64,000 bases of DNA from Streptomyces fungicidicus (GTDB taxonomy: Bacteria > Actinomycetota > Actinomycetes > Streptomycetales > Streptomycetaceae), in NCBI RefSeq assembly GCF_003665435.1, contig NZ_CP023407.1, positions 4,885,501 to 4,949,500 on the forward strand. Reading direction: 5' to 3'. This document shows positions 54,580 to 62,641 of this stretch, piece after piece. Both the position numbers and the translations under genes were made by a program. Each line of letters begins with the position of its first letter. The first letter of the stretch is position 1. The notes below the pieces were generated by a model. That model worked only from the letters and a program-made list of their open reading frames with translations. It was not told the DNA's origin and ran no database searches.

Positions 54580-56313
54580 TTGAATACAGCACGACGATCG
54601 AGACGTCTCGCGGCCACACTGCTGGCCTCCGCCCTGGCCGGCGGCGGTCTGACCGTCGCCGCGGCGCCCGCCGCGCACGCGGCGGCCGGCGACGTCGTGG
54701 CCAAGCTGCCGATCTCCTCGTTCTCGGCGCTCGCGGTCGACTCCGCGCACCAGCGCGTGTACGTCGCCGACAGCAACCTGGGCTCCTACGACAACAAGGG
54801 GCTCGTCGCCGTCTACGACTTCTCCGGCGAGCGGGTCACCACCATCAGCACCCAGCGCCACGTCTCCGGCCTCGCGCTCGACGCCGACGCGACCACGCTC
54901 TACGTCGGCGGACGCGAGGGCATGCTGAAGTACGACACCGCCACCCACCAGCCGCAGGGCGGTCTGTCCCTGTCCGCGGACACCTGTGGGCGCAGCCTGG
55001 CCATGGCGGGCGGCACGGTGTACTACACCTCGTCGTACACGAACTACGTGTCCGAGTGCGAGTCCTCGCTCACCCACCTGAACTCGTACCACACCGACAA
55101 CACCGCCCAGGTCACCGGCTGGCAGGACTACGGCAGGCTCCAGCTGGAGGCCGGTCCGGGGGACCGGCTGCTGATGGGCCAGCCGCCCAACACCCGGGCC
55201 GCCGACCCGTTCGTCGCGGTGTACGACGCGAGCGGCCAGACCCTGGTGCGCACCGCCGGCCGCCGTTTCGCCGACGCCGACGGCAAGGGCGCCCTCAACC
55301 TCAAGGACCTGGCGTTCTCCCCGGACGGCAGCAGGGTCGCCGTCGCCGACGCGGCCGCCGGCACCCGGCTGCTCGACGGCGCCGACCTGTCCGACGCCCC
55401 GACCGGCTACCCGGCGCTGCCGTCCGGCGCCTCCGCGTCCGCCGTCGCCTACAGCGGTGACGGCAAGTACCTCGCACGCGGCGCCTCGGCCACCGGCGCG
55501 ACGCCCGACCTGCTGCTCTCGCCCGCCGACCCGGGCGACGCGACCGCCCCGCTGGAGTTCGCCTTCGAGGGCAGCCTCGACGGCGACCGGGTGGCGCCGC
55601 GCGGTCTCGAGTGGTCCGCCGACGGCTCCCGGCTGTTCGCGGTCACCACGAACACCGCCGGCAACCAGTACTGGCTGCACGTCGTCCAGCCGCCCGCCGT
55701 CCAGTACGACACCCGCTTCACCGACGGCCTCACCCAGAGCCCCGCCCAGGCGGTCGCCGGCGAGGCGCTGGCGGTGCGCGGCAGGCTGGAGCTCGACGGC
55801 CCGGCGCCTGCCGCACCGCTGAAGGTGACGGCGACCCGCACCGACGCGAACGGCACGCACGAGATCGGCACGGCGACCGTCAAGGCGGACGGCACCTTCA
55901 CCGTGCTCGACGAGCCGGACCAGGTCGGCGAGGCCACGTACACCGTGTCGTTCCTCGGCGACCTCACCCACCGTCCGGCCACCGACGTCACCCGCACGGT
56001 GAACGTCGGCAAGGCGGCCTCCGCGATCGCGCTGACCGCCCCGGCCGAGGCGTCGATGAGCACCGGTGTGCAGCTCACCGGCACGTTCACCGCGCAGGGC
56101 AGGGCGCTGCCCGAGCGGGCCACGCTGAAGGTGCAGCGCACCGACCGGCTCGGTACCGGCACCCTGTCGTCGGTGACCGTCGCCGCGGACGGCACGTTCA
56201 CGATCGACGACCTGCCGCGCACCCGCCGGGACACGACCTACACGGTCAGCTGGCCCGGCGACGACCTGCACGAGGGCGCCACGGCGTCGGCGACGGTGCA
56301 CGTCACCCGCTGA
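54580..56313 (+). CDS. Secreted beta-propeller protein with two Ig-like domains
   Basis: A 577-residue exported protein. The TTG start has GGGGGG five bases upstream. A signal peptide ends at AHAAAG (about residue 34). Residues 40-370 are a YncE/WD40-like propeller (SALAVDSAHQRVYVADSN, LAFSPDGSRVAVADAAA, LEWSADGSRLFAVTTN). Two bacterial Ig-like domains follow (385-480 and 485-577; KADGTFTV and AADGTFTI hairpins). Probably a surface or extracellular adhesive protein. A hairpin terminator lies 15 bases after the stop. Confidence 0.9.
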   Translation: MNTARRSRRLAATLLASALAGGGLTVAAAPAAHAAAGDVVAKLPISSFSALAVDSAHQRVYVADSNLGSYDNKGLVAVYDFSGERVTTISTQRHVSGLALDADATTLYVGGREGMLKYDTATHQPQGGLSLSADTCGRSLAMAGGTVYYTSSYTNYVSECESSLTHLNSYHTDNTAQVTGWQDYGRLQLEAGPGDRLLMGQPPNTRAADPFVAVYDASGQTLVRTAGRRFADADGKGALNLKDLAFSPDGSRVAVADAAAGTRLLDGADLSDAPTGYPALPSGASASAVAYSGDGKYLARGASATGATPDLLLSPADPGDATAPLEFAFEGSLDGDRVAPRGLEWSADGSRLFAVTTNTAGNQYWLHVVQPPAVQYDTRFTDGLTQSPAQAVAGEALAVRGRLELDGPAPAAPLKVTATRTDANGTHEIGTATVKADGTFTVLDEPDQVGEATYTVSFLGDLTHRPATDVTRTVNVGKAASAIALTAPAEASMSTGVQLTGTFTAQGRALPERATLKVQRTDRLGTGTLSSVTVAADGTFTIDDLPRTRRDTTYTVSWPGDDLHEGATASATVHVTR

Positions 56314-56327
56314 CCCTGAGAGGACCC

Positions 56328-56355
56328 GCGCCGGCCCGGGACACCGGGCCGGCGC
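56328..56355 (+). terminator. Terminator after propeller gene
   Basis: Perfect 12-bp stem GCGCCGGCCCGG with a GACA loop, 15 bases after the stop codon. Confidence 0.8.
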
Positions 56356-56420
56356 ACCGCGGCGCTCCGCCTACCTCCCGCGTTGCCAAGTCCCCCATGC
56401 ATCAGCACACTTCATGAAGC

Positions 56421-58493
56421 ATGAGGACAATACGGGGGGCGTACCGCGGTTCCATGTGGGGTGTTCTGGCCCTGCTCTTCCTGGCGGGTGCGGCCGGACT
56501 CTTCGTCTTCCGGGACACCGCGCCGCTGCGCGACAGCCCGCTGGCCGACATCCTCGCGACCGCGCTCGGCGCGTCGGCCGTCGGGCTCGCGCTGTACCAG
56601 ACAGGCATCACGGTCAGGGCCGAGCGGTCGGACACCGCACGGCATTTGACCGACTTCAAGAACCAGGTGGACCGGCGTCTCATGGCCGCCCCGCGCGGCT
56701 ACTTCCCGGGCTCCGACAACGTGATCCCCGTCGGCTTCAAGGACTCCGCCGATCCCGGGACGACGGTGTCGGATCCGCTGGGCGACTACTTCACCTCGGC
56801 ACGGTGCGAGGACCGCCTGGTCGTCCTCGGCGGCCCGGGCTCCGGGAAGACGGTCGCCGCGACCCAGCTGATGGCCCACCTGATGGACGTCTGGAAGGAC
56901 GGCGACCCGGTGCCCGTGCGCATCCCGCTGTCCACCTGGAACACCGAACTCACGCTTGTCGACTGGCTGTCCGGTTATCTGAAGGAGAGCGGCCTGGTCC
57001 GTTCCAAGGCCGTGGCGCGCCGGCTCCTCGAAGACCGTCACGTCCTGCCCATCCTCGACGGCCTCGACGAGATGGACCCGCCCGGCGTGCCGCCCTCGAA
57101 GACCCGGGCGCTGAAGGCCCTGCGACGGCTCAACCGCGAGTACGACGGCCGGACGGGCCGGGCGCCGCTCGTGGTGGTCTGCCGGAGGGACCGCTACAAC
57201 GCCCTGAAGTCGAAGGAGAGGCTCGAACACGCCACCGTCGTCACCCTCCAGCGGCTCTCCAGCGACCAGCAGCTCGCGTTCCTGGGCAGGAGCTGCCGGG
57301 ACGAGACGGGGCAGTGGCTGCCTGAATGGCGACGGCTCGCCGAGGCCCTCACCTGGACCGGCACCCCGCGGGGGCTGGCCCGGGTCCTCGACACCCCGTG
57401 GCGGATGGCGCTGCTGACCACGGCGTACACCGAGCGCGACGAAGACGACTACCGCCCGCTGCGCCAACCCGACGCGCTGCTGGCGATGCCGCTGGACGCG
57501 GTACCGGACCACCTGCTCGGCCTCTACACCCACGCCGCCGCGTCGACGTACAACCGGCAGCCGGGGGCCGGACGCCGGCGGGACCCCGCCAAGGTCGAGG
57601 AGTGGCTGACCACCCTGGCCGGGCATCTGCGGGACGACCACCGCCCGGACGGGTCGGACGACGGCGCCCCGCGCGCCCGTGACGAGGTGGTCTCCGACAC
57701 GGATCTGGTGCTGCACCGGCTGTGGCGGATGGAGCGCGACTCCGGGATGCGGTACACCGAACTCGCGCTGCTGATCCTGCCGTTCGTTCTCTCGATCACC
57801 CTGGCCGAGTGGCTCGGCGTCACGCCCTGGGAGAGCCTCCCGTACGCGCAGCTCCTCGCCGTCGTCGGCCTGCTGTTCGTGCTGCAGGCGGTGCTGCCCG
57901 TGGCCCTGGAGAGCACCGGGCGGCAGCCCGTCCCGCGCCACCTCGACTGGCGGCTGCTGGGTCAGCCGAAGCTGATCGGCCTGAACGTGATGTACGTGAT
58001 CGGCTGGGTGCTGTTCCTGACGGACCGGGGCCTCAGTCCCTCGCTTTTCGCGTTGGTCCTGGTCGGTAACGTCCTGTCGTTCGTGACCTCGCAGGCGGTC
58101 TGGAGCACGGGCGACCACCCGCAGGCCACCCTGACCGATCCGCGCGACCCGCTGCGCGCGGAGCTGCGGTACGCCTTCTTCTGGGCCGCCGTCACCTCGC
58201 TGTGGGTCGGCTCGCTGATCGCCCAGTGGACGGAGAGCGTCCTCGGCTTCGCCTACGGCGCGGTCCTCACCGTCCTGCCCGCGTTCACCGTCGCGGCGCG
58301 GGCCTGGCGCCGCTACGTCCTCTTCAAGTACGCCGCGGGCCGCCGGCTGCCCGCGGGGCTCGGCGGCTTCCTCGACTGGTGCGTCGAAGCGGGCATCATG
58401 CGCGTCGAGGGCTTCGCCTACCAGTTCCGCCACCGTGAACTGCAGGAGTGGCTGGCCGCCCGGGCCCGGCCGGCGCCGGGGCACTCCGGGTAA
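56421..58493 (+). CDS. Membrane NACHT-domain NTPase
   Basis: A 690-residue protein. Two N-terminal transmembrane helices (residues 13-30 and 40-58) precede a NACHT/STAND NTPase: Walker A GGPGSGKTVAATQ near 140 and Walker B LPILDGLDEMDPPG near 212, the Gly-rich DGLDE form being typical of NACHT. A C-terminal block of about six hydrophobic helices follows (430-620), then a winged-helix-like end (YQFRHRELQEWLAARA). No sensor repeats such as LRR or TPR. Bacterial NACHT proteins include antiphage systems; membrane NACHT proteins are common in Streptomyces with unknown roles. ATG 56421 has only a weak ribosome site. Confidence 0.88.
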   Translation: MRTIRGAYRGSMWGVLALLFLAGAAGLFVFRDTAPLRDSPLADILATALGASAVGLALYQTGITVRAERSDTARHLTDFKNQVDRRLMAAPRGYFPGSDNVIPVGFKDSADPGTTVSDPLGDYFTSARCEDRLVVLGGPGSGKTVAATQLMAHLMDVWKDGDPVPVRIPLSTWNTELTLVDWLSGYLKESGLVRSKAVARRLLEDRHVLPILDGLDEMDPPGVPPSKTRALKALRRLNREYDGRTGRAPLVVVCRRDRYNALKSKERLEHATVVTLQRLSSDQQLAFLGRSCRDETGQWLPEWRRLAEALTWTGTPRGLARVLDTPWRMALLTTAYTERDEDDYRPLRQPDALLAMPLDAVPDHLLGLYTHAAASTYNRQPGAGRRRDPAKVEEWLTTLAGHLRDDHRPDGSDDGAPRARDEVVSDTDLVLHRLWRMERDSGMRYTELALLILPFVLSITLAEWLGVTPWESLPYAQLLAVVGLLFVLQAVLPVALESTGRQPVPRHLDWRLLGQPKLIGLNVMYVIGWVLFLTDRGLSPSLFALVLVGNVLSFVTSQAVWSTGDHPQATLTDPRDPLRAELRYAFFWAAVTSLWVGSLIAQWTESVLGFAYGAVLTVLPAFTVAARAWRRYVLFKYAAGRRLPAGLGGFLDWCVEAGIMRVEGFAYQFRHRELQEWLAARARPAPGHSG

Positions 58494-58545
58494 ACGGCTC
58501 CGGACACGGGTACTCGGAGGCCCCGGCGTAGGAGGGAGGCGCGCC

Positions 58546-58725
58546 ATGGCCGACGGTGATGACGACTTCTACTCGCGTGACCGGCCGGAGAACCCGTATC
58601 TGGAGGAGGACCGTCCGCGCGGTGGCGGCCCGGACGATCCGGGAGGCCGCGGGAACTGGCCCGTGTGGGCGATCATCCTCGCGGTGATCCTGCTCTTCGT
58701 GATCATCACCGTGCTCCTCGGCTGA
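58546..58725 (+). CDS. Small single-pass membrane protein, 59 residues
   Basis: ATG 58546 has a strong GGAGGGAGG ribosome site. The first 35 residues are acidic and Gly/Pro-rich; one transmembrane helix (WPVWAIILAVILLFVIITVLL) ends the protein. Membrane-tethered small proteins of this kind are conserved in Streptomyces; function unknown. Confidence 0.8.
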   Translation: MADGDDDFYSRDRPENPYLEEDRPRGGGPDDPGGRGNWPVWAIILAVILLFVIITVLLG

Positions 58726-58765
58726 GCACGGACCGCGGAGAGACGAGCACGGGAGGGCCGTGGCT

Positions 58766-58803
58766 CCCGGTCCGCGCGTCGCTGCGGGTGCACGCGGACC
58801 GGG
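58766..58803. terminator. Bidirectional terminator between convergent genes
   Basis: Perfect 11-bp arms CCCGGTCCGCG (58766-58776) and CGCGGACCGGG (58793-58803) with a 16-base loop, between the small membrane gene and the 58830 gene. Confidence 0.65.
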
Positions 58804-58829
58804 GCCGTTCGAGGGGAGCCCGGGGGGGC

Positions 58830-59252
58830 TCAGCGGGACGCGAGCGGGCGCGGCGCGGTGGCCGCGGAGTGGGCGTCCATCCGCTCGGCGGCGAGGATCG
58901 CCACCGTTGTGTCGGCGCGGGAGGCGGCGACGACCAGGGCGCGGCCGGCGAGCGCGTGCGCCCGCCGGTGCAGGGCCGTCGCGCTGGGCGCGCGGCCGGT
59001 CGTGGTCGCCGACGCGCGGGCCGGCGTACGTCCTCCCCGCAGGCGGGCTATCTCGCAGGCGAGCCGCTCGGCCGCGGTGTCCAGATCGGCCGAGGGGGCC
59101 GCCACGCGCAGCTCGTCGGTGACGGTGAGCAGCGCGGCGAGGTGACCCGCGAGCTGGATGTCCAGCTCTTCCTCACGGGAACGGTGGGGGAAGTCGTGGG
59201 GGGTGCCGGCCATCGTGCTGTGGACCGACTTGCCACGGATCGGTTCGTACAT
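58830..59252 (-). CDS. Conserved actinobacterial hypothetical protein
   Basis: A 140-residue protein; ATG 59252 has AGGAGG at six bases. It is largely helical: REEELDIQLAGHLAALLTVTDELR, then HRRAHALAGRALVVAASRADTTVAILAAERMDAH. The last block looks like a conserved helical bundle, which I have seen only in Streptomyces-type proteins without assigned function. No membrane segment or catalytic motif. It lies downstream of the A+T-rich 59253-59330 leader. Confidence 0.82.
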   Translation of the reverse strand: MYEPIRGKSVHSTMAGTPHDFPHRSREEELDIQLAGHLAALLTVTDELRVAAPSADLDTAAERLACEIARLRGGRTPARASATTTGRAPSATALHRRAHALAGRALVVAASRADTTVAILAAERMDAHSAATAPRPLASR

Positions 59253-59330
59253 GGATGGCCTCCTGGGAACTAACAGGAAACCATCCTAGCTTGGATTCCG
59301 TCTAAAGTTGACCCGGGTTCCAGGGAGACC

Positions 59331-60542
59331 TCAGGGCTGGCCGTAACCGTCGAGGAAGCGCGCGATCCGCCCGACCGCGTCCCGCAGATCGGTGACCGAC
59401 GGCAGTGTCACCACCCGGAAGTGATCCTGTTCCGGCCAGTTGAAGCCGGTGCCCTGGACGACCATGATCTTCTCGCGGCGCAGTAGGTCCAGCACCATCC
59501 GCCGGTCGTCCCTGATCTTGAAGACCTCGGGGTCGAGGCGCGGGAAGAGGTACAGCGCCCCCTTCGGCTTCACGCAGCTCACACCCGGGATCTGCGTCAG
59601 CAGCTCGTACGCCGTGTCCCGCTGCTCACGCAGCCGTCCGCCCGGCAGCACCAGGTCGTTGATCGTCTGGCGCCCGCTGAGCGCCGCGACCACCCCGTGC
59701 TGCCCCGGCATGTTCGCGCACAGGCGCATGTTCGCCAGGACCGTCAGGCCCTCGATGTAGGAGTCGGCGTGGGCGCGCGGGCCCGAGATCGACATCCAGC
59801 CCACCCGGTAGCCGGCCACCCGGTACGCCTTCGACATGCCGTTGAAGGTGAGGGTGAGCAGGTCGGGGGCGACGGAGGCGGTGGGGACGTGCACCGCGTC
59901 GTCGTAGAGGATCTTGTCGTAGATCTCGTCGGAGCAGACCAGCAGGTTGTGGCGGCGGGCGATGTCGGTCAGGCCCTTGAGGACCGCCTCGTCGTAGACC
60001 GCGCCGGTCGGGTTGTTCGGGTTGATGATGACGATCGCCTTGGTGCGGTCGGTGACCTTGCGCTCGATGTCGGCGAGGTCCGGCATCCAGTCGGACTGCT
60101 CGTCGCAGCGGTAGTGCACCGCCGTGCCGCCGGAGAGCGAGACGGCCGCCGTCCACAGCGGGTAGTCGGGCGCGGGGACGAGCACCTCGTCGCCGTCGTC
60201 CAGCAGGCCCTGCATCGCCATCACGATCAGCTCGGAGACGCCGTTGCCGATGAAGACGTGCTCGACGTCGGTCTCGATGCCGAGGGTCTGGTTGTGCATG
60301 ACCACCGCCCGGCGCGCGGCCAGCAGGCCCTTCGCGTCGCCGTAGCCGTGGGCCGTCGACACGTTGCGGAGGATGTCCTCCAGGATCTCGGGCGGGCACT
60401 CGAAGCCGAACGCCGCCGGGTTGCCGGTGTTCAGCTTGAGGATGCGGTGACCGGCCGCTTCCAGCCGCATCGCCTCCTCGAGCACCGGGCCCCGGATCTC
60501 GTAACAGACGTTGGCGAGCTTGGTCGACTGGATCACCTGCAT
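59331..60542 (-). CDS. PLP-dependent aminotransferase, alanine-transaminase type
   Basis: A 403-residue class I/II aminotransferase. Motifs: GNPAAFGFECP at the N-terminus, GNGVSELI, the cofactor-contacting NPNNPTGAVYD, DEIYDKILYDD, and Schiff-base lysine in FNGMSKAYRVAGYRVGW (Lys near 243). The pattern is closest to AlaA-type alanine/glutamate aminotransferases. It would transfer amino groups between alanine, glutamate and their keto acids. Soluble, single gene, length normal. The start is fixed by homology to the family N-terminus (TKLANVCYEIRG); ribosome site weak. Confidence 0.93.
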   Translation of the reverse strand: MQVIQSTKLANVCYEIRGPVLEEAMRLEAAGHRILKLNTGNPAAFGFECPPEILEDILRNVSTAHGYGDAKGLLAARRAVVMHNQTLGIETDVEHVFIGNGVSELIVMAMQGLLDDGDEVLVPAPDYPLWTAAVSLSGGTAVHYRCDEQSDWMPDLADIERKVTDRTKAIVIINPNNPTGAVYDEAVLKGLTDIARRHNLLVCSDEIYDKILYDDAVHVPTASVAPDLLTLTFNGMSKAYRVAGYRVGWMSISGPRAHADSYIEGLTVLANMRLCANMPGQHGVVAALSGRQTINDLVLPGGRLREQRDTAYELLTQIPGVSCVKPKGALYLFPRLDPEVFKIRDDRRMVLDLLRREKIMVVQGTGFNWPEQDHFRVVTLPSVTDLRDAVGRIARFLDGYGQP

Positions 60543-60651
60543 GCTGGGAGCTTACGGCCCGTTATGGCCGTTCGGGCCGTGTCTTCCGCCACGTGAGACG
60601 CTCCGGTTCGGGTGTTTTGTCCGCTCACTGTCCCTGGAGTGCCTCGTTTCC

Positions 60652-60657
60652 CTACAA
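60652..60657 (+). promoter_or_regulatory. Possible -10 box for leaderless transcript
   Basis: TACAAT lies ten bases before ATG 60667, with no ribosome site between. This spacing would put transcription start at or very near the A of the ATG, as in leaderless Streptomyces messages. A -35 element is not clear. Confidence 0.4.
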
Positions 60658-60666
60658 TGCGCCGCC

Positions 60667-61446
60667 ATGTCCACGTCTCCTCGGTACGCCGATGGGGGGA
60701 ACGGCACGCCGGAGCCTCAGGGTCCGCCGACCGTGTACCTCCCCCAGAACACCCCGCCCCCGGCGTACGACGCGTACGTCGACCCGGCGAGCGCCCACGG
60801 CTGGCAGAACGCGTACGACGAGACGCGCGAACTGCAGCCGGTGGGGGAGTGGGACGCGCCCGCCACGCCGGAGGATGGCGGGCCGCACCCCGGCGTGCCC
60901 GGTCCCGCGGAGGGTGACGGGGCGGCGGCGGGCGGCGCGGGGCGTGCGGGCGGCCGGTCCGGCGCGCGCCACGGTTCGGGCCGCCGCGGCCGCCGCCGCG
61001 CCGTCACCCCGCGTTCGCGCCGCGCCGTGGCGGTCGCCGGAGCGGTGGGCGCGGCGTCGGTGGCGGCGCTGATCGCGGGATTCGCCTTCTCGGGCTCGCC
61101 CTCCGGCGCCCCCGACGGCAAGGGCGGCCGTACGCTCCCGTCGGCCGGGGAGTCCGGAGCGCGGACGGAGCCGGAGCCGGACGGGTCCTCGCCCGCCGGG
61201 GAGCCGGCCGCCGACGACGGCGCCCCGACCGGTCCGGGCTCTCCGCGCGCGAGCGCCGCGGGCGAGGACCGGAAGGGCGAAGGGGCTCCGGCCGGCGGGG
61301 CGTCGACCGGGCCGTCGGCCGGCACCACGTCCGCACCCGACGCCTCGCCGGTGGCGCCCTCGGCCACCACGGGACCGGGCGATTCCTGGCCGGGTGACTC
61401 CGGCGACCGGCCGGGGAGGGGGCAGGGGCCGAAGCGGCCCAAGTAG
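60667..61446 (+). CDS. Pro/Gly-rich single-pass membrane protein
   Basis: A 259-residue protein. The N-terminal 115 residues are Pro/Gly-rich, ending in a basic run (RRGRRRAVTPRSRRA). One transmembrane helix lies near 117-137 (VAVAGAVGAASVAALIAGFAF). The exported 120 residues are low-complexity Ser/Pro/Gly/Ala. Such tails often cross the wall or carry glycans. No domain recognised. Divergent from the aminotransferase gene. Confidence 0.75.
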   Translation: MSTSPRYADGGNGTPEPQGPPTVYLPQNTPPPAYDAYVDPASAHGWQNAYDETRELQPVGEWDAPATPEDGGPHPGVPGPAEGDGAAAGGAGRAGGRSGARHGSGRRGRRRAVTPRSRRAVAVAGAVGAASVAALIAGFAFSGSPSGAPDGKGGRTLPSAGESGARTEPEPDGSSPAGEPAADDGAPTGPGSPRASAAGEDRKGEGAPAGGASTGPSAGTTSAPDASPVAPSATTGPGDSWPGDSGDRPGRGQGPKRPK

Positions 61447-61690
61447 CCGCCCGCCCCCTCCGCTCCGCCCGTCCCCTCCCTGGTCCGCCCCCTTCATAAC
61501 CTCCACACCGACTCTCCTCACGCCCGCCGCCCCCGCGCCCGCCGCCTCGGGGGAACCTGATCGCGCGACGAAGCTACCGGCCGGAAACAAGTCCTTGTCC
61601 CCTCGCCGTTCACGTGTCGAGAATGCACATGACAAATCTATGGGTGACCGGACGACGTCCGGTCACCCGACGTCGCAAGAGGGGACCCCC

Positions 61691-62623
61691 ATGAGAAAAC
61701 CTCTCGTCGTCGCGCTCTGCGCCCTGGCCTTCGCCGGGGCGGGCGCGACTCCCGCGGTCGCCTCCGCGCCTTCCCCCACGGGCGCGGATACGGCTGCGGG
61801 CGCGGTCCCGACCACGTTGACGGATGTCGTCAACAGCACGGTCGGGACCGCGGCGGACACCCTGTCCGGGCTCACCGCGCCCCGGGAGGGCGCGGTGAAC
61901 TTCGCCGGCGCCGTCTCGCTCAGCAACTGCTCCGGTTCCGTCGTCCGCATGCCCGGCTCGGCGGACGACGACCCGGCGCTCGTGCTCACCAACGGCCACT
62001 GCCTGGAGAGCGGCTTCCCCGCGCCCGGCCAGGTCCTCGTCGACCGGGCGTCCAGCCGCACCTTCGGACTGCTGAACTCCTCCGGCTCCAAGGTCGCCAC
62101 CCTGCGCGCCGACCGGCTCGTCTACGCGACCATGACCGACACGGACGCGGCGATCTACCGGCTGGGCACGACGTACGCGCAGATCAAGAGCGCGTACGGC
62201 ATCGACGCGCTGAAGCTGAGCGGCACCCGTCCGGCGGCCGGCACCTCCATCAGCGTGGTGTCCGGCTACTGGAAGCGGATCTACAACTGCTCCATCGACG
62301 GATTCGCGTACCGCATGAAGGAGGGCGACTGGACCTGGAAGGACTCGGTCCGTTACACCTCCGCCTGCAACACCATCGGCGGCACCTCCGGTTCACCGGT
62401 CGTCGACGCCGCCACCGGCCAGGTGGTCGCCGTCAACAACACCGGCAACACGGACGGCGAGCGCTGCACGGTCAACAACCCGTGCGAGGTCGACGCGAAC
62501 GGGCAGGTCACGGTCCGCAAGGGCATCAACTACGCCCAGCAGACGTATCTGTTCCCCGCCTGCTTCGGCGCGGACAACAGGCTCGACCTGAGTGCGAGCG
62601 GCTGCGCCGTCCCCAAGCCGTAG
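61691..62623 (+). CDS. Secreted trypsin-like serine protease
   Basis: A 310-residue exported protease; ATG 61691 has GAGGGGA six bases upstream. The signal peptide ends near VASAPS (residue 26), followed by a short pro-like segment. Triad motifs: LTNGHCLE (His near 104), TDTDAAIYRLG (Asp near 152), and GGTSGSPVVD (Ser near 236). The domain is S1, with cysteines placed for disulfides. The upstream stretch 61447-61690 has no gene. Substrate unknown. Confidence 0.92.
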   Translation: MRKPLVVALCALAFAGAGATPAVASAPSPTGADTAAGAVPTTLTDVVNSTVGTAADTLSGLTAPREGAVNFAGAVSLSNCSGSVVRMPGSADDDPALVLTNGHCLESGFPAPGQVLVDRASSRTFGLLNSSGSKVATLRADRLVYATMTDTDAAIYRLGTTYAQIKSAYGIDALKLSGTRPAAGTSISVVSGYWKRIYNCSIDGFAYRMKEGDWTWKDSVRYTSACNTIGGTSGSPVVDAATGQVVAVNNTGNTDGERCTVNNPCEVDANGQVTVRKGINYAQQTYLFPACFGADNRLDLSASGCAVPKP

Positions 62624-62641
62624 CCGGCCGGCGGCGGGCGG

